Shown in pieces: positions 46,213 to 56,022 of a stretch of 64,000 nucleotides of DNA; the first letter of the stretch is position 1; the number at the start of each line of letters is the position of its first letter. The notes below the pieces were generated by a model. The model saw nothing but the letters and a program-made list of their open reading frames with translations, had not been told where the DNA came from and made no database searches. The stretch is taken from assembly GCA_045805805.1 (NCBI GenBank), contig JBJMKO010000137.1:62001-126000 (forward strand), read 5' to 3'. This DNA comes from VRUE01 sp045805805 (GTDB taxonomy: Bacteria > Actinomycetota > Thermoleophilia > Solirubrobacterales > 70-9). A program made the position numbers and the translations under genes.

Positions 46213-46966
46213 TTTCCTCGCCGACGATCGCCGCGACCTGGGCGTTGCCGGAAACCGAGGCTATGTCGGCGTCGATCAGCTGAACCTTCGAGATCCCCAG
46301 CGCGGAGGCGACCCGGTGCGCCTCGGGCGCGTAGCCGCGCTTGAACATGACGACGCTTTCAGTGAAGCTGGTGCTGCTGTTGGTAACCGGGCCGAGTTGG
46401 AATCCCTTGCGCTCGACCTTGTTGCCGTAGGTCGCCGCGAGGCCGGGCACGGCGGTGCCGTTCAGCACCGCCACTTCGATTTCGGCCGGCTTCAGCACGG
46501 CCGCGGACTTGCCGTGACCGCCCCCCTTTCCGTTGGCGCTGTCGGAGCCCTGCGTCACCAGGTAGGCGGCGCCCGCGGCGACGGCGATGACGATGACGAA
46601 GGCGAGGACCAAGTAGCGCGGTTCGGCCAGACGGGCGCCAAAGCTGGAGAACCCCTCCCGCAAGCGCTCGCGGCGGGTCAGCTCCGGCAGGCCGGCCTCG
46701 CGTCGCTTGCGACGCTCCTCGCGCTGCTCCACCGCGGCGTGCTCGGCCGTCCGCGCCTCCTCGAGCGCCCGCAGCTCCTCGGCCCGTTTGGCTGCCATCT
46801 CCGAGGTTGACTCCTTGCGCTCGTTATCGCGCTCGGGCGCCGAGCCTGCCCACTCGCGCAGGCGCCGGATGTCTCGCGCCTGGGAGAACGCCAGCATGGC
46901 GAGCAGGGCGAGGCCGATGAACGCAGCCAAGCCGGCGAAGGCGCCGATTTCCTTGATCACCTCCAA
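46193..46966 (-). CDS. LytR C-terminal domain membrane protein
   Basis: Two hundred and fifty-seven residues. Two membrane segments (about 9-28 and 125-145) flank a charged coiled coil (AAKRAEELRALEEARTAEHA). Residues 165-245 match the LytR_C domain (IEVAVLNGTAVPGLAATYGN, VMFKRGYAPEAHRVASALGI). LytR_C without the LCP catalytic domain is thought to bind wall polymers. It starts 15 bases after the epimerase stop and overlaps the next gene by 20 bases. Confidence 0.8.
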   Translation of the reverse strand: MEVIKEIGAFAGLAAFIGLALLAMLAFSQARDIRRLREWAGSAPERDNERKESTSEMAAKRAEELRALEEARTAEHAAVEQREERRKRREAGLPELTRRERLREGFSSFGARLAEPRYLVLAFVIVIAVAAGAAYLVTQGSDSANGKGGGHGKSAAVLKPAEIEVAVLNGTAVPGLAATYGNKVERKGFQLGPVTNSSTSFTESVVMFKRGYAPEAHRVASALGISKVQLIDADIASVSGNAQVAAIVGEENATTEG

Positions 46967-46980
46967 GTGGGGGCGAGAGG

Positions 46981-48870
46981 CTACTCGTCGTAGACGACTG
47001 CCGCCGCGTCGCCACCGGAGGCGGTGATCATCTCGACCACGCGCTGAGCGAGGTTGGCCTCGTCCCCGGCCAGCACCAGGTGCTCGAGCGAGTTCAGCGT
47101 CGACTCGACCCAGTCGGGATCGAGCGGCGCGTCGCGCACGGCGCGGTGGATCCGTCTCGCTGCGGTCGGCTGGCCGCTCTCGGCCAGGCCGAAGAGCTCC
47201 TCGTGCAGCTTCTCCCCCGGCCGCGGCTTGGTGAACTCGATAGCGATATCGGTTTCCGGCTCGTAGCCGGCGAGGCGGATCATGTTGTGGGCGAGGTCGA
47301 CGATCCGCACCGGCTCGCCCATGTCGAGGACGAAGACCTCGCCCTTGCCGGCGCCGATGTCACCCGCCCGGATCACCATCTGCACCGCCTCGGGAATGGT
47401 CATGAAGTAGCGGGTCATCTCCGGGTGGGTGACGGTGACCGGACCGCCCCGCTCGATCTGGCTGCGGAAGATCGGCACGACGCTGCCCGAGGAGGCGAGC
47501 ACGTTGCCGAAGCGAACGCTGGCGAAGCGGGTGCCGGGATGTTTGCGCCCGGCCGCCTCGACGATCCACTCGGCCATCGCCTTCGAGGCGCCCATCACCG
47601 TTTTCGGGTTGACCGCCTTGTCGGTGGAGATCAAGACGAAGCGCTCGACGTCGGAGGCGGCGGCGGTCTCGGCGGTGATCCGGGTCGCGATCGCGTTGTT
47701 GCGGACAGCCTCGAGCGGGTTTGCCTCCATCAGCGGCACGTGCTTGTAGGCGGCGGCGTGGAAGACGACACTGGGCTTGAAGCGCTGCATCGTCTCCAGC
47801 ATCCGGCTCGGCTCCCTGCAGTCGGCGAGAACCGCCTCGACGTTGGTGAAATGGTGCTCCTCGACCATCTCGCGGTCGATCTGGAAGAGGTTGTCCTCGG
47901 CGTGGTCGAGCATCACCAGCAGCCGCGGCTTGACTTGGGCGATCTGGCGGCAGAGCTCGGAGCCGATCGAGCCGCCGGCGCCGGTGACGAGGACGATGCG
48001 GTCGCGCAGGTAGGCGCCGACGCGGTCGAGCTCGCGCACGATCGGGTCGCGGCCGAGCACGTCCTCGACCCGTACCTCGCGCAGCTGCTTGTTGAGCTGG
48101 ACGCCGCCGCGCAGCAGCTCGAAGACGGTCGGCAGGGTACGGACCCCGATCTCACGCTCGCGGCAGGCGGCGACGACCTTGGCGCGCAGCGTCCCTGGCG
48201 CCGAGGGGATCGCGATCACCACCTCGTCGGGCTGGGTCTCGTCGAGGATCGCGGCGATCTGCTTAGTTGAGCCCAGCACCTTGAGCCCGCCCGACATGCG
48301 CATCCCGCGCTTGCGCGGGTCGTCGTCGACGAAGCCGATCGCGGTGGCGCCGAGGTCGGGATTGAGCTGCAGCTCGCGCACCACCATCTGGCCGCCGGAG
48401 CCAGCGCCGATCACCAGTACCTCGTGCTTTGGCAGGCGGCCGGAGCGCGAGGGCCGCTCGACGATCAGGCGCACGGCGAGGCGGGCGCCGGTGATCAGCA
48501 TCAGGGTGAGGATGAAGTCCATCACCGCGACCGAGCGCGGCAGGTTGTGGGCGAAGGGCCGGATCACCGTGAAGGCGACGACGAGGATCGCGCTGGAGAC
48601 GGTGACGGCGCGAACGATCTGCACGAAGTCGCGGCCGCTGACGTAGCGCCACCACTTCTGGTAGAGCCCGAAGGCGGCGAAGACGACGAGCTTGATGACG
48701 ACGACGAAGCCGACGGACTGGGCGAAGAGGACCCAGTAGCGATGCGGCAGGTCCCTCTGATCGAGGAAGCGCAGCCGGAAGGCCAGGTAGAAGGCCAAGG
48801 CGACCAGGGCGCCGTCGGCGCACACCTGGAGGACCCGGTTGCGGTAGACGGGATGGTTCAACCGGCGCAT
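46981..48870 (-). CDS. CapD/FlaA1-like nucleoside-diphosphate-sugar epimerase/dehydratase
   Basis: Six hundred and twenty-nine residues from ATG 48870. Four membrane segments occupy 1-130, then a first Rossmann-like domain (EVLVIGAGSGGQMVVRELQL) and the catalytic SDR: VLVTGAGGSIGSELCRQIAQ near 290, and FHAAAYKHVPLMEANPLEAV, SVRFGNVLASSGSVVPIF. These fit WbpM/CapD-type UDP-GlcNAc 4,6-dehydratases, making the sugar used by the first transferase. Length is normal for the membrane form. It heads the five-gene operon to wzx. Confidence 0.92.
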   Translation of the reverse strand: MRRLNHPVYRNRVLQVCADGALVALAFYLAFRLRFLDQRDLPHRYWVLFAQSVGFVVVIKLVVFAAFGLYQKWWRYVSGRDFVQIVRAVTVSSAILVVAFTVIRPFAHNLPRSVAVMDFILTLMLITGARLAVRLIVERPSRSGRLPKHEVLVIGAGSGGQMVVRELQLNPDLGATAIGFVDDDPRKRGMRMSGGLKVLGSTKQIAAILDETQPDEVVIAIPSAPGTLRAKVVAACREREIGVRTLPTVFELLRGGVQLNKQLREVRVEDVLGRDPIVRELDRVGAYLRDRIVLVTGAGGSIGSELCRQIAQVKPRLLVMLDHAEDNLFQIDREMVEEHHFTNVEAVLADCREPSRMLETMQRFKPSVVFHAAAYKHVPLMEANPLEAVRNNAIATRITAETAAASDVERFVLISTDKAVNPKTVMGASKAMAEWIVEAAGRKHPGTRFASVRFGNVLASSGSVVPIFRSQIERGGPVTVTHPEMTRYFMTIPEAVQMVIRAGDIGAGKGEVFVLDMGEPVRIVDLAHNMIRLAGYEPETDIAIEFTKPRPGEKLHEELFGLAESGQPTAARRIHRAVRDAPLDPDWVESTLNSLEHLVLAGDEANLAQRVVEMITASGGDAAAVVYDE

Positions 48871-48922
48871 AGGGAGCAGCGCGAGTTTAGTGGGCGGACG
48901 CTCTAGGATCACGGGTCTCTTC

Positions 48923-49597
48923 ATGCTGCATCCATTCCTCTACGCGGACCTGACCGGGCCGATCGTCGATTTCTGCGTCAACACGATCGAATCCACCGGC
49001 CTGGCCGGGGTCTTCCTGCTGATGGCCGCCGGCAGCGCCTGCATACCGATCCCGAGCGAGGCGGTGATGCTCTTCGCCGGCTTCAGCGTCTCCAACGGCG
49101 ACCAGACCCTGCTCGGCGTCACGCTTGCCGGCCTGGCAGGCAACATGGTGGGCTCCTGGCTGACCTACGCGATCGGCTACTACGGCCGCGTCGACCTGCT
49201 CGAGAAGAACAAGCTGATCCACATCAGCCCCGCGCGCCTGGCCTGGGTCGACGGCTGGTTCAAGCGGCACGGCGACGCGACGGTCTTCTTCGCCCGCCTG
49301 CTGCCGTTGGTGCGCGCGTTCATCTCCCTGCCGGCAGGGATCGCCGAGATGCCCTTCTGGCGCTTCACCTGGCTGACCGCGCTCGGGTCACTCCCCTGGG
49401 TGCTCGGCTTCGCCCTGATCGGCCGCGCCGTCGGCGACAACTGGGAGCAGTGGCGCCACCACCTCCAGATCTTCGACTACTTGGTCGTCGCAGCGATCGT
49501 CGGCTTGGTCGTCTACGCGATCGTCAAGCGGCGTCGTGGGGGCGGTCCCGGCGACGAGAGCGCAGCCGTGGAGCCGGTCGGCCCCAGCGGAGCTTGA
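48923..49597 (+). CDS. DedA-family membrane protein
   Basis: Two hundred and twenty-four residues from ATG 48923. ESTGLAGVFLLMAAGSACIP, IPSEAVMLFAGFSVSNG, then VFFARLLPLVRAFISLPAGI and AEMPFWRFTWLTALGSLPWV are DedA (SNARE-associated/VTT) signatures, with the F-x-R-x-x-P-x-x-R motif kept. Some DedA proteins flip undecaprenyl phosphate, which would suit the neighbouring UppP-like gene. It is divergent from the epimerase with 52 bases between starts. Confidence 0.92.
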   Translation: MLHPFLYADLTGPIVDFCVNTIESTGLAGVFLLMAAGSACIPIPSEAVMLFAGFSVSNGDQTLLGVTLAGLAGNMVGSWLTYAIGYYGRVDLLEKNKLIHISPARLAWVDGWFKRHGDATVFFARLLPLVRAFISLPAGIAEMPFWRFTWLTALGSLPWVLGFALIGRAVGDNWEQWRHHLQIFDYLVVAAIVGLVVYAIVKRRRGGGPGDESAAVEPVGPSGA

Positions 49598-49612
49598 ACC
49601 CCAGACCAACAC

Positions 49613-49662
49613 GCTGACTGTGGAGTTGACCACGCCAGAGGGGGGTCAACTCCACAGTCAGC
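49613..49662. repeat. Family B palindrome at the start of the UppP-like gene
   Basis: GCTGACTGTGGAGTTGACC at 49613-49631, a 12-base loop, and the perfect complement at 49644-49662. The core TTGACC, 12 bases, GGTCAA is shared with 37625-37672. It follows the DedA stop by 15 bases and contains the only usable start codons of the next gene (GTG 49620, TTG 49626). Confidence 0.85.
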
Positions 49663-50453
49663 AATCGGTTCCGGGGGGGTGCGCGCTTGCGCTCGGCATC
49701 GTGCAGGGGCCGGCGGAGCTGCTGCCGGTCTCCAGCTCGGCCCACATCGTCCTCATCCCCTGGCTGGCCGGCTGGGACTGGGAGGCAATCGACCCCGAGG
49801 TGCGCAAGAGCTTCGAGGTGGCCCTGCACGCGGGTGCGGCGGCAGCGTTGCTGATCGGCCAGCGAGAGCTGGTCGGCGAAGAGCTGCGCGAGTTCGACCT
49901 CCGCGGCGCGATCGTGCTCATCCTCTCCTTCGTCCCCGCTGCCGTCATCGGCTACAGGTTCGAGCGCCCGATAGAGCGACGCCTGGGCGGCCCCCGGGCA
50001 ACCGCCTACGGCCTGCTTGCCGGCGCGGCGGCGATGCTCGTCGCCGACACGAGGCCACAGCTGCGGGGGCGCGGTGAGGCGGGAGCCGGCGACGGTCTGG
50101 CGCTTGGCGTGGCTCAGGCCGCGGCGCTCGCCCCGGGCGTCTCCCGCAACGGGATCACCCTCGCGGCGGCCCGCTGGCGACGCTTCTCCCGCGACCAGGC
50201 GAACCTGCTCTCGCGCACGATCGCCCTGCCGATCATCGTCGGCGCGACTGCCCTCAAGGGCGTCCGCCTCAGCCGCCGCGGCGCCTCGCCCGAGCTGCGA
50301 CGCACGATGGCAATCGGCGTCGCCGCCTCCTTCGCCTCGACCCTCGCCTCCCAGCGCTTGATCAAGCTGGTCGAGCGCGACCGAGCGCTCTGGCCGTACG
50401 CGGCCTACCGGGTCGGGCTTGCGGCCGCAGTACTCGTCAAACTACGGCGCTAG
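49620..50453 (+). CDS. Second, diverged UppP-like phosphatase
   Basis: About 277 residues if read from GTG 49620; usual UppP length is about 270. The first motif is GIVQGPAELLPVSSSAHIVL, giving Gln-x-x-x-Glu and Ser-Ser-x-x-His; the second is PGVSRNGITLAAARWRRF, with Arg in place. Seven or eight membrane segments are predicted. Homology starts around residue 22, so the first 20 residues, encoded by a palindrome, are probably not native. It likely recycles undecaprenyl diphosphate, perhaps for the polysaccharide cluster. Confidence 0.8.
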   Translation: MELTTPEGGQLHSQQSVPGGCALALGIVQGPAELLPVSSSAHIVLIPWLAGWDWEAIDPEVRKSFEVALHAGAAAALLIGQRELVGEELREFDLRGAIVLILSFVPAAVIGYRFERPIERRLGGPRATAYGLLAGAAAMLVADTRPQLRGRGEAGAGDGLALGVAQAAALAPGVSRNGITLAAARWRRFSRDQANLLSRTIALPIIVGATALKGVRLSRRGASPELRRTMAIGVAASFASTLASQRLIKLVERDRALWPYAAYRVGLAAAVLVKLRR

Positions 50454-50455
50454 CC

Positions 50456-50493
50456 AATCCAAATTTTGAATGAATTTGGAATTGATTTGGATT
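50456..50493 (+). promoter_or_regulatory. AT-rich leader of purM with two mutually exclusive stems
   Basis: TCCAAATT at 50458-50465 can pair with AATTTGGA at 50473-50480, or AATCCAAAT at 50456-50464 with ATTTGGATT at 50485-50493. Both cannot form at once. It is the most AT-rich stretch around and lies 30 bases before the purM ATG. It may also serve as terminator of the UppP-like gene. Confidence 0.45.
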
Positions 50494-50522
50494 TTCCTGC
50501 AAACCACGGAGAGAACTGATCC

Positions 50523-51533
<1,011 letters not shown>

Positions 51534-53048
51534 ATGGACGCTCGCCCAAGCAGCTCGATGATCGGGACCGTGCTCTCCGGTCGCTACCGGCTGGAGGCGA
51601 AGCTCGGCAGCGGCGGGATGTCGACGGTCTATCTGGCGCGGGACCAGACGCTCGACCGCCAGGTCGCGGTCAAGGTCATGCACCGCGAGATGTCCGAGCA
51701 GCCCGAGCAGCTCGAGCGCTTCCGCCAGGAGGCGCGGGCCGTGGCGAAGCTCTCCCACCCCAACGTGGTCTCGGTGATCGACGCCGGCGAGGACGGCGGC
51801 CATCCCTACATCGTCTTCGAGTACGTCGAAGGCGAAACGCTGAAGCAGCGGATCGGGCGCGACGGGGCGCTCGATCCCCAGGAGGCGATCGCCTACGCGA
51901 TCGAGATCGCCCGCGGGCTCTCGATCGCCCACGCACGCAGGATGGTGCACCGCGACATCAAGCCGCAGAACATCCTGATCGACGCCGAGGGACGGGCGAA
52001 GCTGACCGACTTCGGCATCTCGCGCCAGCTCGAGCAGGATGGGATGACCGCGACCGGCCGCGTGCTCGGCACGACCGATTACGTGGCACCTGAGCAGGCG
52101 ATGGGGCGCGGCGCCGACCCGCGCTCCGACATCTACTCGCTCGGCGTCGTCCTCTACGAGATGCTCGTTGGCCAGGTCCCCTTCCAGGCCGACAGCCAGG
52201 TCGGGGTGGCGATGAAGCACGTCAACGAGGAGCTGCCCGACGTGCAGCGACGGCGGCCCGAGGTCTCGGCCGCGGTGGCGCTGGTGGTCGAGCACTCCAC
52301 CGCCAAGGACCCGGTGAAGCGCTACCAGCAGGTCGGCGAGATGATCGACGACCTCTCCACCGCGCTCGAGGTGGAGGCCGCCCGAGCCGGTTCGACCACA
52401 GGGGAGGCGACCAGCGTGCTCGACGCGCTGCCGCCGCCGAAACGCAAGCTCTCCGGCCGCGGTCGCTGGAGCTGGGCGGCGATGGTCGCCCTGCTCCTCG
52501 TCGCCGCCGGGACGCTGCTAGCCGTATATCTGATCTCGAGCGGGAACTTCGGCGGGGGCGGGGCCGAGAAGGGTGGCGGCAAGCCGGCGAAGATCGGCGG
52601 CGCGACCGACTACGACCCCGAGGGCGACGGCGAAGAGGTGGGCAGCAAGGTCGAACTCGCGGTCGACGGCAACCCGACCGGGACCGCCTGGGAAACCGAG
52701 CACTACGACTCCGACACCTTCGCGGGCACGAAGACGGGCCTCGATCCGGGTGTGGGCATCTACGTGACCACAGACTCTCCGGTGAGCCCGGACAAGATGA
52801 TCGTCCGTACCGCGACGCCGGGCTGGGACGCAGAGGTCTTCGCGGCCGCTTCGGGGCCACCCGAAGAACTGCCCGATTGGGGCGAACCGGTGGGTACAGT
52901 CGTCGATGCCTCGTCGACCCAGGAGATCGAGCTGCGGGTGCCGCAAGCCTCCACCTACTTCCTGCTCTGGTTCAACAAGGCCTCGGAAGCCCGCGACCAG
53001 CCCGGTCGCTACCAGGCCGAGATCAGCGACATCGCGCTGCTGCGCTGA
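51534..53048 (+). CDS. Transmembrane Ser/Thr protein kinase with discoidin-like sensor domain
   Basis: Five hundred and four residues. Kinase domain 18-275: GSGGMSTVY loop near 25, Lys47, HRDIKPQN with Asp141, DFG at 159-161, APEQ at 185. A membrane segment runs 313-336, then a Gly-rich linker and a beta domain (about 350-500: TDYDPEGDGEEVGSKVELAV, WETEHYDSDTFAGTKTGL) like F5/8-type discoidin domains in other actinobacterial kinases and MurJ. The outer domain may bind wall carbohydrate. Directly follows purM. Confidence 0.88.
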   Translation: MDARPSSSMIGTVLSGRYRLEAKLGSGGMSTVYLARDQTLDRQVAVKVMHREMSEQPEQLERFRQEARAVAKLSHPNVVSVIDAGEDGGHPYIVFEYVEGETLKQRIGRDGALDPQEAIAYAIEIARGLSIAHARRMVHRDIKPQNILIDAEGRAKLTDFGISRQLEQDGMTATGRVLGTTDYVAPEQAMGRGADPRSDIYSLGVVLYEMLVGQVPFQADSQVGVAMKHVNEELPDVQRRRPEVSAAVALVVEHSTAKDPVKRYQQVGEMIDDLSTALEVEAARAGSTTGEATSVLDALPPPKRKLSGRGRWSWAAMVALLLVAAGTLLAVYLISSGNFGGGGAEKGGGKPAKIGGATDYDPEGDGEEVGSKVELAVDGNPTGTAWETEHYDSDTFAGTKTGLDPGVGIYVTTDSPVSPDKMIVRTATPGWDAEVFAAASGPPEELPDWGEPVGTVVDASSTQEIELRVPQASTYFLLWFNKASEARDQPGRYQAEISDIALLR

Positions 53049-53084
53049 GTGCTCCAACGACTCGGGGTACAGGAGTGTGGCGTC

Positions 53085-54053
53085 TTAGAACTCGTAGGAG
53101 CGTGCTTTGGCATGACGCTCTACGGCAAGGGTGACGAGGCGATCGCAGAGGTTCGGGTAGTCGAGCCCTGACGCATCCCACAGCTTGGCGTAGACGCTCG
53201 TCTCGGTGAAGCCGGGCATGGTGTTGATCTCGTTGACCAGGACGGTGCCGTCGGGCTCTACGAAGAAGTCGCAGCGGGCGAGGCCGGAGCAGCCGCCCAG
53301 CTCGAAGGCCCTTACGGCCAGCTCGCGGACGCGGGTGAGCTGCTCGTCTCCGATCGGGGCCGGGACGACGAGCTCCATGCCTCCGTCGCGGTACTTGGTC
53401 TCGTAGTCGTACCACTCGGCGTTGGCGACCACCTCTCCCGGCTGGGATGCCTCTACGTCCTCGTTGCCGAGAAGCGAGCACTCGACCTCGCGGCCAGAGG
53501 CGGAGGCCTCGACGATCACGCGGGGGTCGTGGCGGCGGGCCAGCTCGACCGCCTCGTCGAGCTCGCTTCCCAGGTCCTCGACGCGGCTGATCCCGACGCT
53601 CGATCCGAGGCGCGAGGGCTTCACCCAGAGCGGCGTGCCCATTTGCTCGCAGCGCTTGCGCCAGCCCGGCTCTCCCGCGGCGACGAACTCGACCTGGGGG
53701 ATCCCCGCCTGGGCGAAGAGCCGCTTCAGGGTCAGCTTGTCCATGCAGACCGCCGAGGAGAGGACGTCGGAGCCGACGTAGGGGAGGTCGAGCCACTCGA
53801 GCAGGCCCTGGACGCTGCCGTCCTCGCCGAAGGGGCCGTGCAGGGCAGGGAAGGCGGCGTCGGCGCCGAGCAGGCCCTCGCCGGGGGTCAGCTCGATCGG
53901 TGCGCCGGCGCAGCTCCAAGCGCCCTGGCGCGAAATCGTCACCCGCAGGGCCTCGTGGCCGGCCTCCTCCAGTCCCCCGGCCACCGCCTCGGCCGAGCGC
54001 AGCGAGACGTCGTGCTCGGAGGAGCGCCCGCCGCCGAGGACGGCGATCCTCAT
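53085..54053 (-). CDS. ddl: D-alanine-D-alanine ligase
   Basis: Three hundred and twenty-two residues. RIAVLGGGRSSEHDVSLRSA is the N-terminal ATP-grasp preamble; LHGPFGEDGSVQGLLEWLDL, LPYVGSDVLSSAVCMDKLTL and CDFFVEPDGTVLVNEINTMP, then GFTETS complete the Ddl signature. It joins two D-alanines with ATP for peptidoglycan precursors. The active-site Glu, Ser and Lys regions are intact. Its ATG overlaps the PASTA kinase stop by four bases, which couples precursor supply to kinase expression. Confidence 0.95.
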   Translation of the reverse strand: MRIAVLGGGRSSEHDVSLRSAEAVAGGLEEAGHEALRVTISRQGAWSCAGAPIELTPGEGLLGADAAFPALHGPFGEDGSVQGLLEWLDLPYVGSDVLSSAVCMDKLTLKRLFAQAGIPQVEFVAAGEPGWRKRCEQMGTPLWVKPSRLGSSVGISRVEDLGSELDEAVELARRHDPRVIVEASASGREVECSLLGNEDVEASQPGEVVANAEWYDYETKYRDGGMELVVPAPIGDEQLTRVRELAVRAFELGGCSGLARCDFFVEPDGTVLVNEINTMPGFTETSVYAKLWDASGLDYPNLCDRLVTLAVERHAKARSYEF

Positions 54054-55936
54054 CCTTCGCCCGTTTCCGGTTCGGTCGAGCCGGCGGCCGGCTTGCCGAC
54101 GACCACCGTCACGGTCGAGGAGGGTGTCACTTCGGAGTCCGGCGGCGGGAACTGGTCGGTGACGCGGCCGACCTGCGACGGAACTTCGGTCTCCTGTTCC
54201 TGCACGACCGGTTTGAGCCCAGCCGTCCGCAGCGCTTCCACCGCCTCGGCACGCAGCTTGCCAATCAGGTTCGGCACTGTCGCCTTCGCTTCGCCCTTGG
54301 AGACGACGATCGAGACGGTCGAGGCGGCGGGAAGCTTGGAGCCGGCGCTGGGGGCCTGGCGGATCACCTCGCCTGCCGGCTTCGAGCTGTCGGCTTCTTC
54401 GACGCTGGGAGTGAATCCGCGGCCACGGATCTGCTGCACCGCGACCGAGCGCTGAGTGCCGACCAGCACCGGCACCGTCGCCAGCTTCGGCCCGCTGGAG
54501 ACCGTGAGCACGACGTCGGTGCCACGTGTTGCCGTTTCTCCGCCGGAGGGCTGGGAGTGGATCACCAGCCCTTCTTCGACGTTTTCGGAGTGGACGGCTT
54601 CGATCTGGGCCTTGAACCCGGCTTCTTCCAACGCCTCTTCGGCCTTGGCCGCGGTCAGCCCCGCCGTTGAAGGGACCTTGGCACTGCCGGGACCGGCGCT
54701 GACGGTCAGCGTCACCTTCGGCTTCGAGCAGAAGAAGGTGAGGAAGGCACAGTCGAGCGCCGCTTCGTCGCCGGGGGGCGAGGCGGCCGGATCCTGCTCC
54801 AGCACGGTGTTCGCGGGCGCCTCGCGCTCGACCCGCCTGATTTCCCCGATATGGAAGCCGTCTTCACGGAGCAGCGAGATTGCCGTGCTTTCGGGGCTGC
54901 CGGTGACGTTCGGAACATCGGTGGTCGTATCCCGCGTCAGCGCGAAGCCCACCAGAAGGCCGATCAGGACAGCCGCTCCCACCAGCATCCAGATCCGCTG
55001 CCTGCGCCGTCGCGCCTCCTCCTCCGAGTCGAGCTCGTCCGCACCGGCATCCTCCGGTGTGGCCACGATCGGCGGCAACGGGGCGAAGGCGGCAGTGCTG
55101 CTCATCCCCCCGCCCGGATCGCGCAGAGCGGCATCGAGCGCGGCGATGAAAGCATCGGCGCTCTGGAAGCGCTGGCCGGGTTCCTTTTCCAGCGCCCTCA
55201 TCACCACGGCGTCGAGGGCGGGTGAGACCTGAGGGTTGATCGAGCTGGGCCGCTGCGGCGCCTGCGAGACCTGTTTCATCGCCACCGCGACCGCGGAGTC
55301 CGCCTCGAAGGGCACGCGGCCCGTGAGTGCCTCGTAGAGCATCACCCCGACCGAGTAGAGGTCGGAGACCGCGGTCACGTCGAAGCCTTGGGCCTGCTCG
55401 GGCGAGAGGTAGTGCGGCGTGCCCATCACCGCGCCGGCCTGGGTGATCTCGGACACGCCCGCGCGGGCGATGCCGAAGTCGGTGACGGTCGCCTTGCCCT
55501 CGGCGTCGACAATCACGTTCTGCGGCTTCAGGTCGCGGTGCACGACGCCGTGGCGGTGGGCGAAGCGGGCTCCCTCGAGCACCTGGCGGATCAGGCCGAC
55601 AGCCTGCTCGGGAGTGAGGCCCGCGTCGATCAGCTCCTTCAGCGAGGGGCCCTCCAGGTACTGCATGGCGATGTAGTAGGTGCCGTCGACCTCACCGCGG
55701 TCGAAGACGGCGACCACGTTGGGGTGCTGGAGTCCAGCCGCCGCCTCCGCCTCACGCCGGAAGCGCTCGATGAACTCTTTGTCCTGGGCGAAACGGGCGT
55801 GCAGGACCTTAAGCGCGACCCGGCGCTGCAGGTGCGTGTCGTCGGCCAGCCAGACATCGGCCATCCCCCCCGAGCCGATTTTCTGCAGGATCCGGTAGCG
55901 CTCGTCGACCACAGCCCCCTGAATCACCTCAGCCAC
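54050..55936 (-). CDS. pknB: PASTA-domain Ser/Thr protein kinase, PknB-like
   Basis: Six hundred and twenty-eight residues from GTG 55936; TTG 55954 is possible but less likely. Kinase domain 13-270: GSGGMADVW loop, Lys43, HRDLKPQN near 135, DFGIAR near 153. A membrane segment lies near 325-347 (IWMLVGAAVLIGLLVGFALT). Four PASTA repeats follow; key signs are DVPNVTGSPESTAISLLRED and ATVPNLIGKLRAEAVEALRT. PASTA domains bind muropeptides outside the cell, and PknB phosphorylates growth and division proteins. Downstream of pbpA and rodA as in mycobacteria. Confidence 0.93.
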   Translation of the reverse strand: MAEVIQGAVVDERYRILQKIGSGGMADVWLADDTHLQRRVALKVLHARFAQDKEFIERFRREAEAAAGLQHPNVVAVFDRGEVDGTYYIAMQYLEGPSLKELIDAGLTPEQAVGLIRQVLEGARFAHRHGVVHRDLKPQNVIVDAEGKATVTDFGIARAGVSEITQAGAVMGTPHYLSPEQAQGFDVTAVSDLYSVGVMLYEALTGRVPFEADSAVAVAMKQVSQAPQRPSSINPQVSPALDAVVMRALEKEPGQRFQSADAFIAALDAALRDPGGGMSSTAAFAPLPPIVATPEDAGADELDSEEEARRRRQRIWMLVGAAVLIGLLVGFALTRDTTTDVPNVTGSPESTAISLLREDGFHIGEIRRVEREAPANTVLEQDPAASPPGDEAALDCAFLTFFCSKPKVTLTVSAGPGSAKVPSTAGLTAAKAEEALEEAGFKAQIEAVHSENVEEGLVIHSQPSGGETATRGTDVVLTVSSGPKLATVPVLVGTQRSVAVQQIRGRGFTPSVEEADSSKPAGEVIRQAPSAGSKLPAASTVSIVVSKGEAKATVPNLIGKLRAEAVEALRTAGLKPVVQEQETEVPSQVGRVTDQFPPPDSEVTPSSTVTVVVGKPAAGSTEPETGEG

Positions 55937-55958
55937 GCGTCGTCCCCTCGACACAAGG

Positions 55959-56007
55959 GCCGATGGGCCTATTTTCCACCATATAGGCGTATTTCAGGCC
56001 CATCGGC
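55959..56007 (-). repeat. Palindrome in the leader of pknB
   Basis: GCCGATGGGCCT at 55959-55970 and its perfect complement at 55996-56007 enclose a 25-base AT-rich loop. It lies between pbpA and pknB, so it may attenuate read-through or serve as an RNA processing site. Confidence 0.7.
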
Positions 56008-56022
56008 TGGTGTTTGTGGGGG

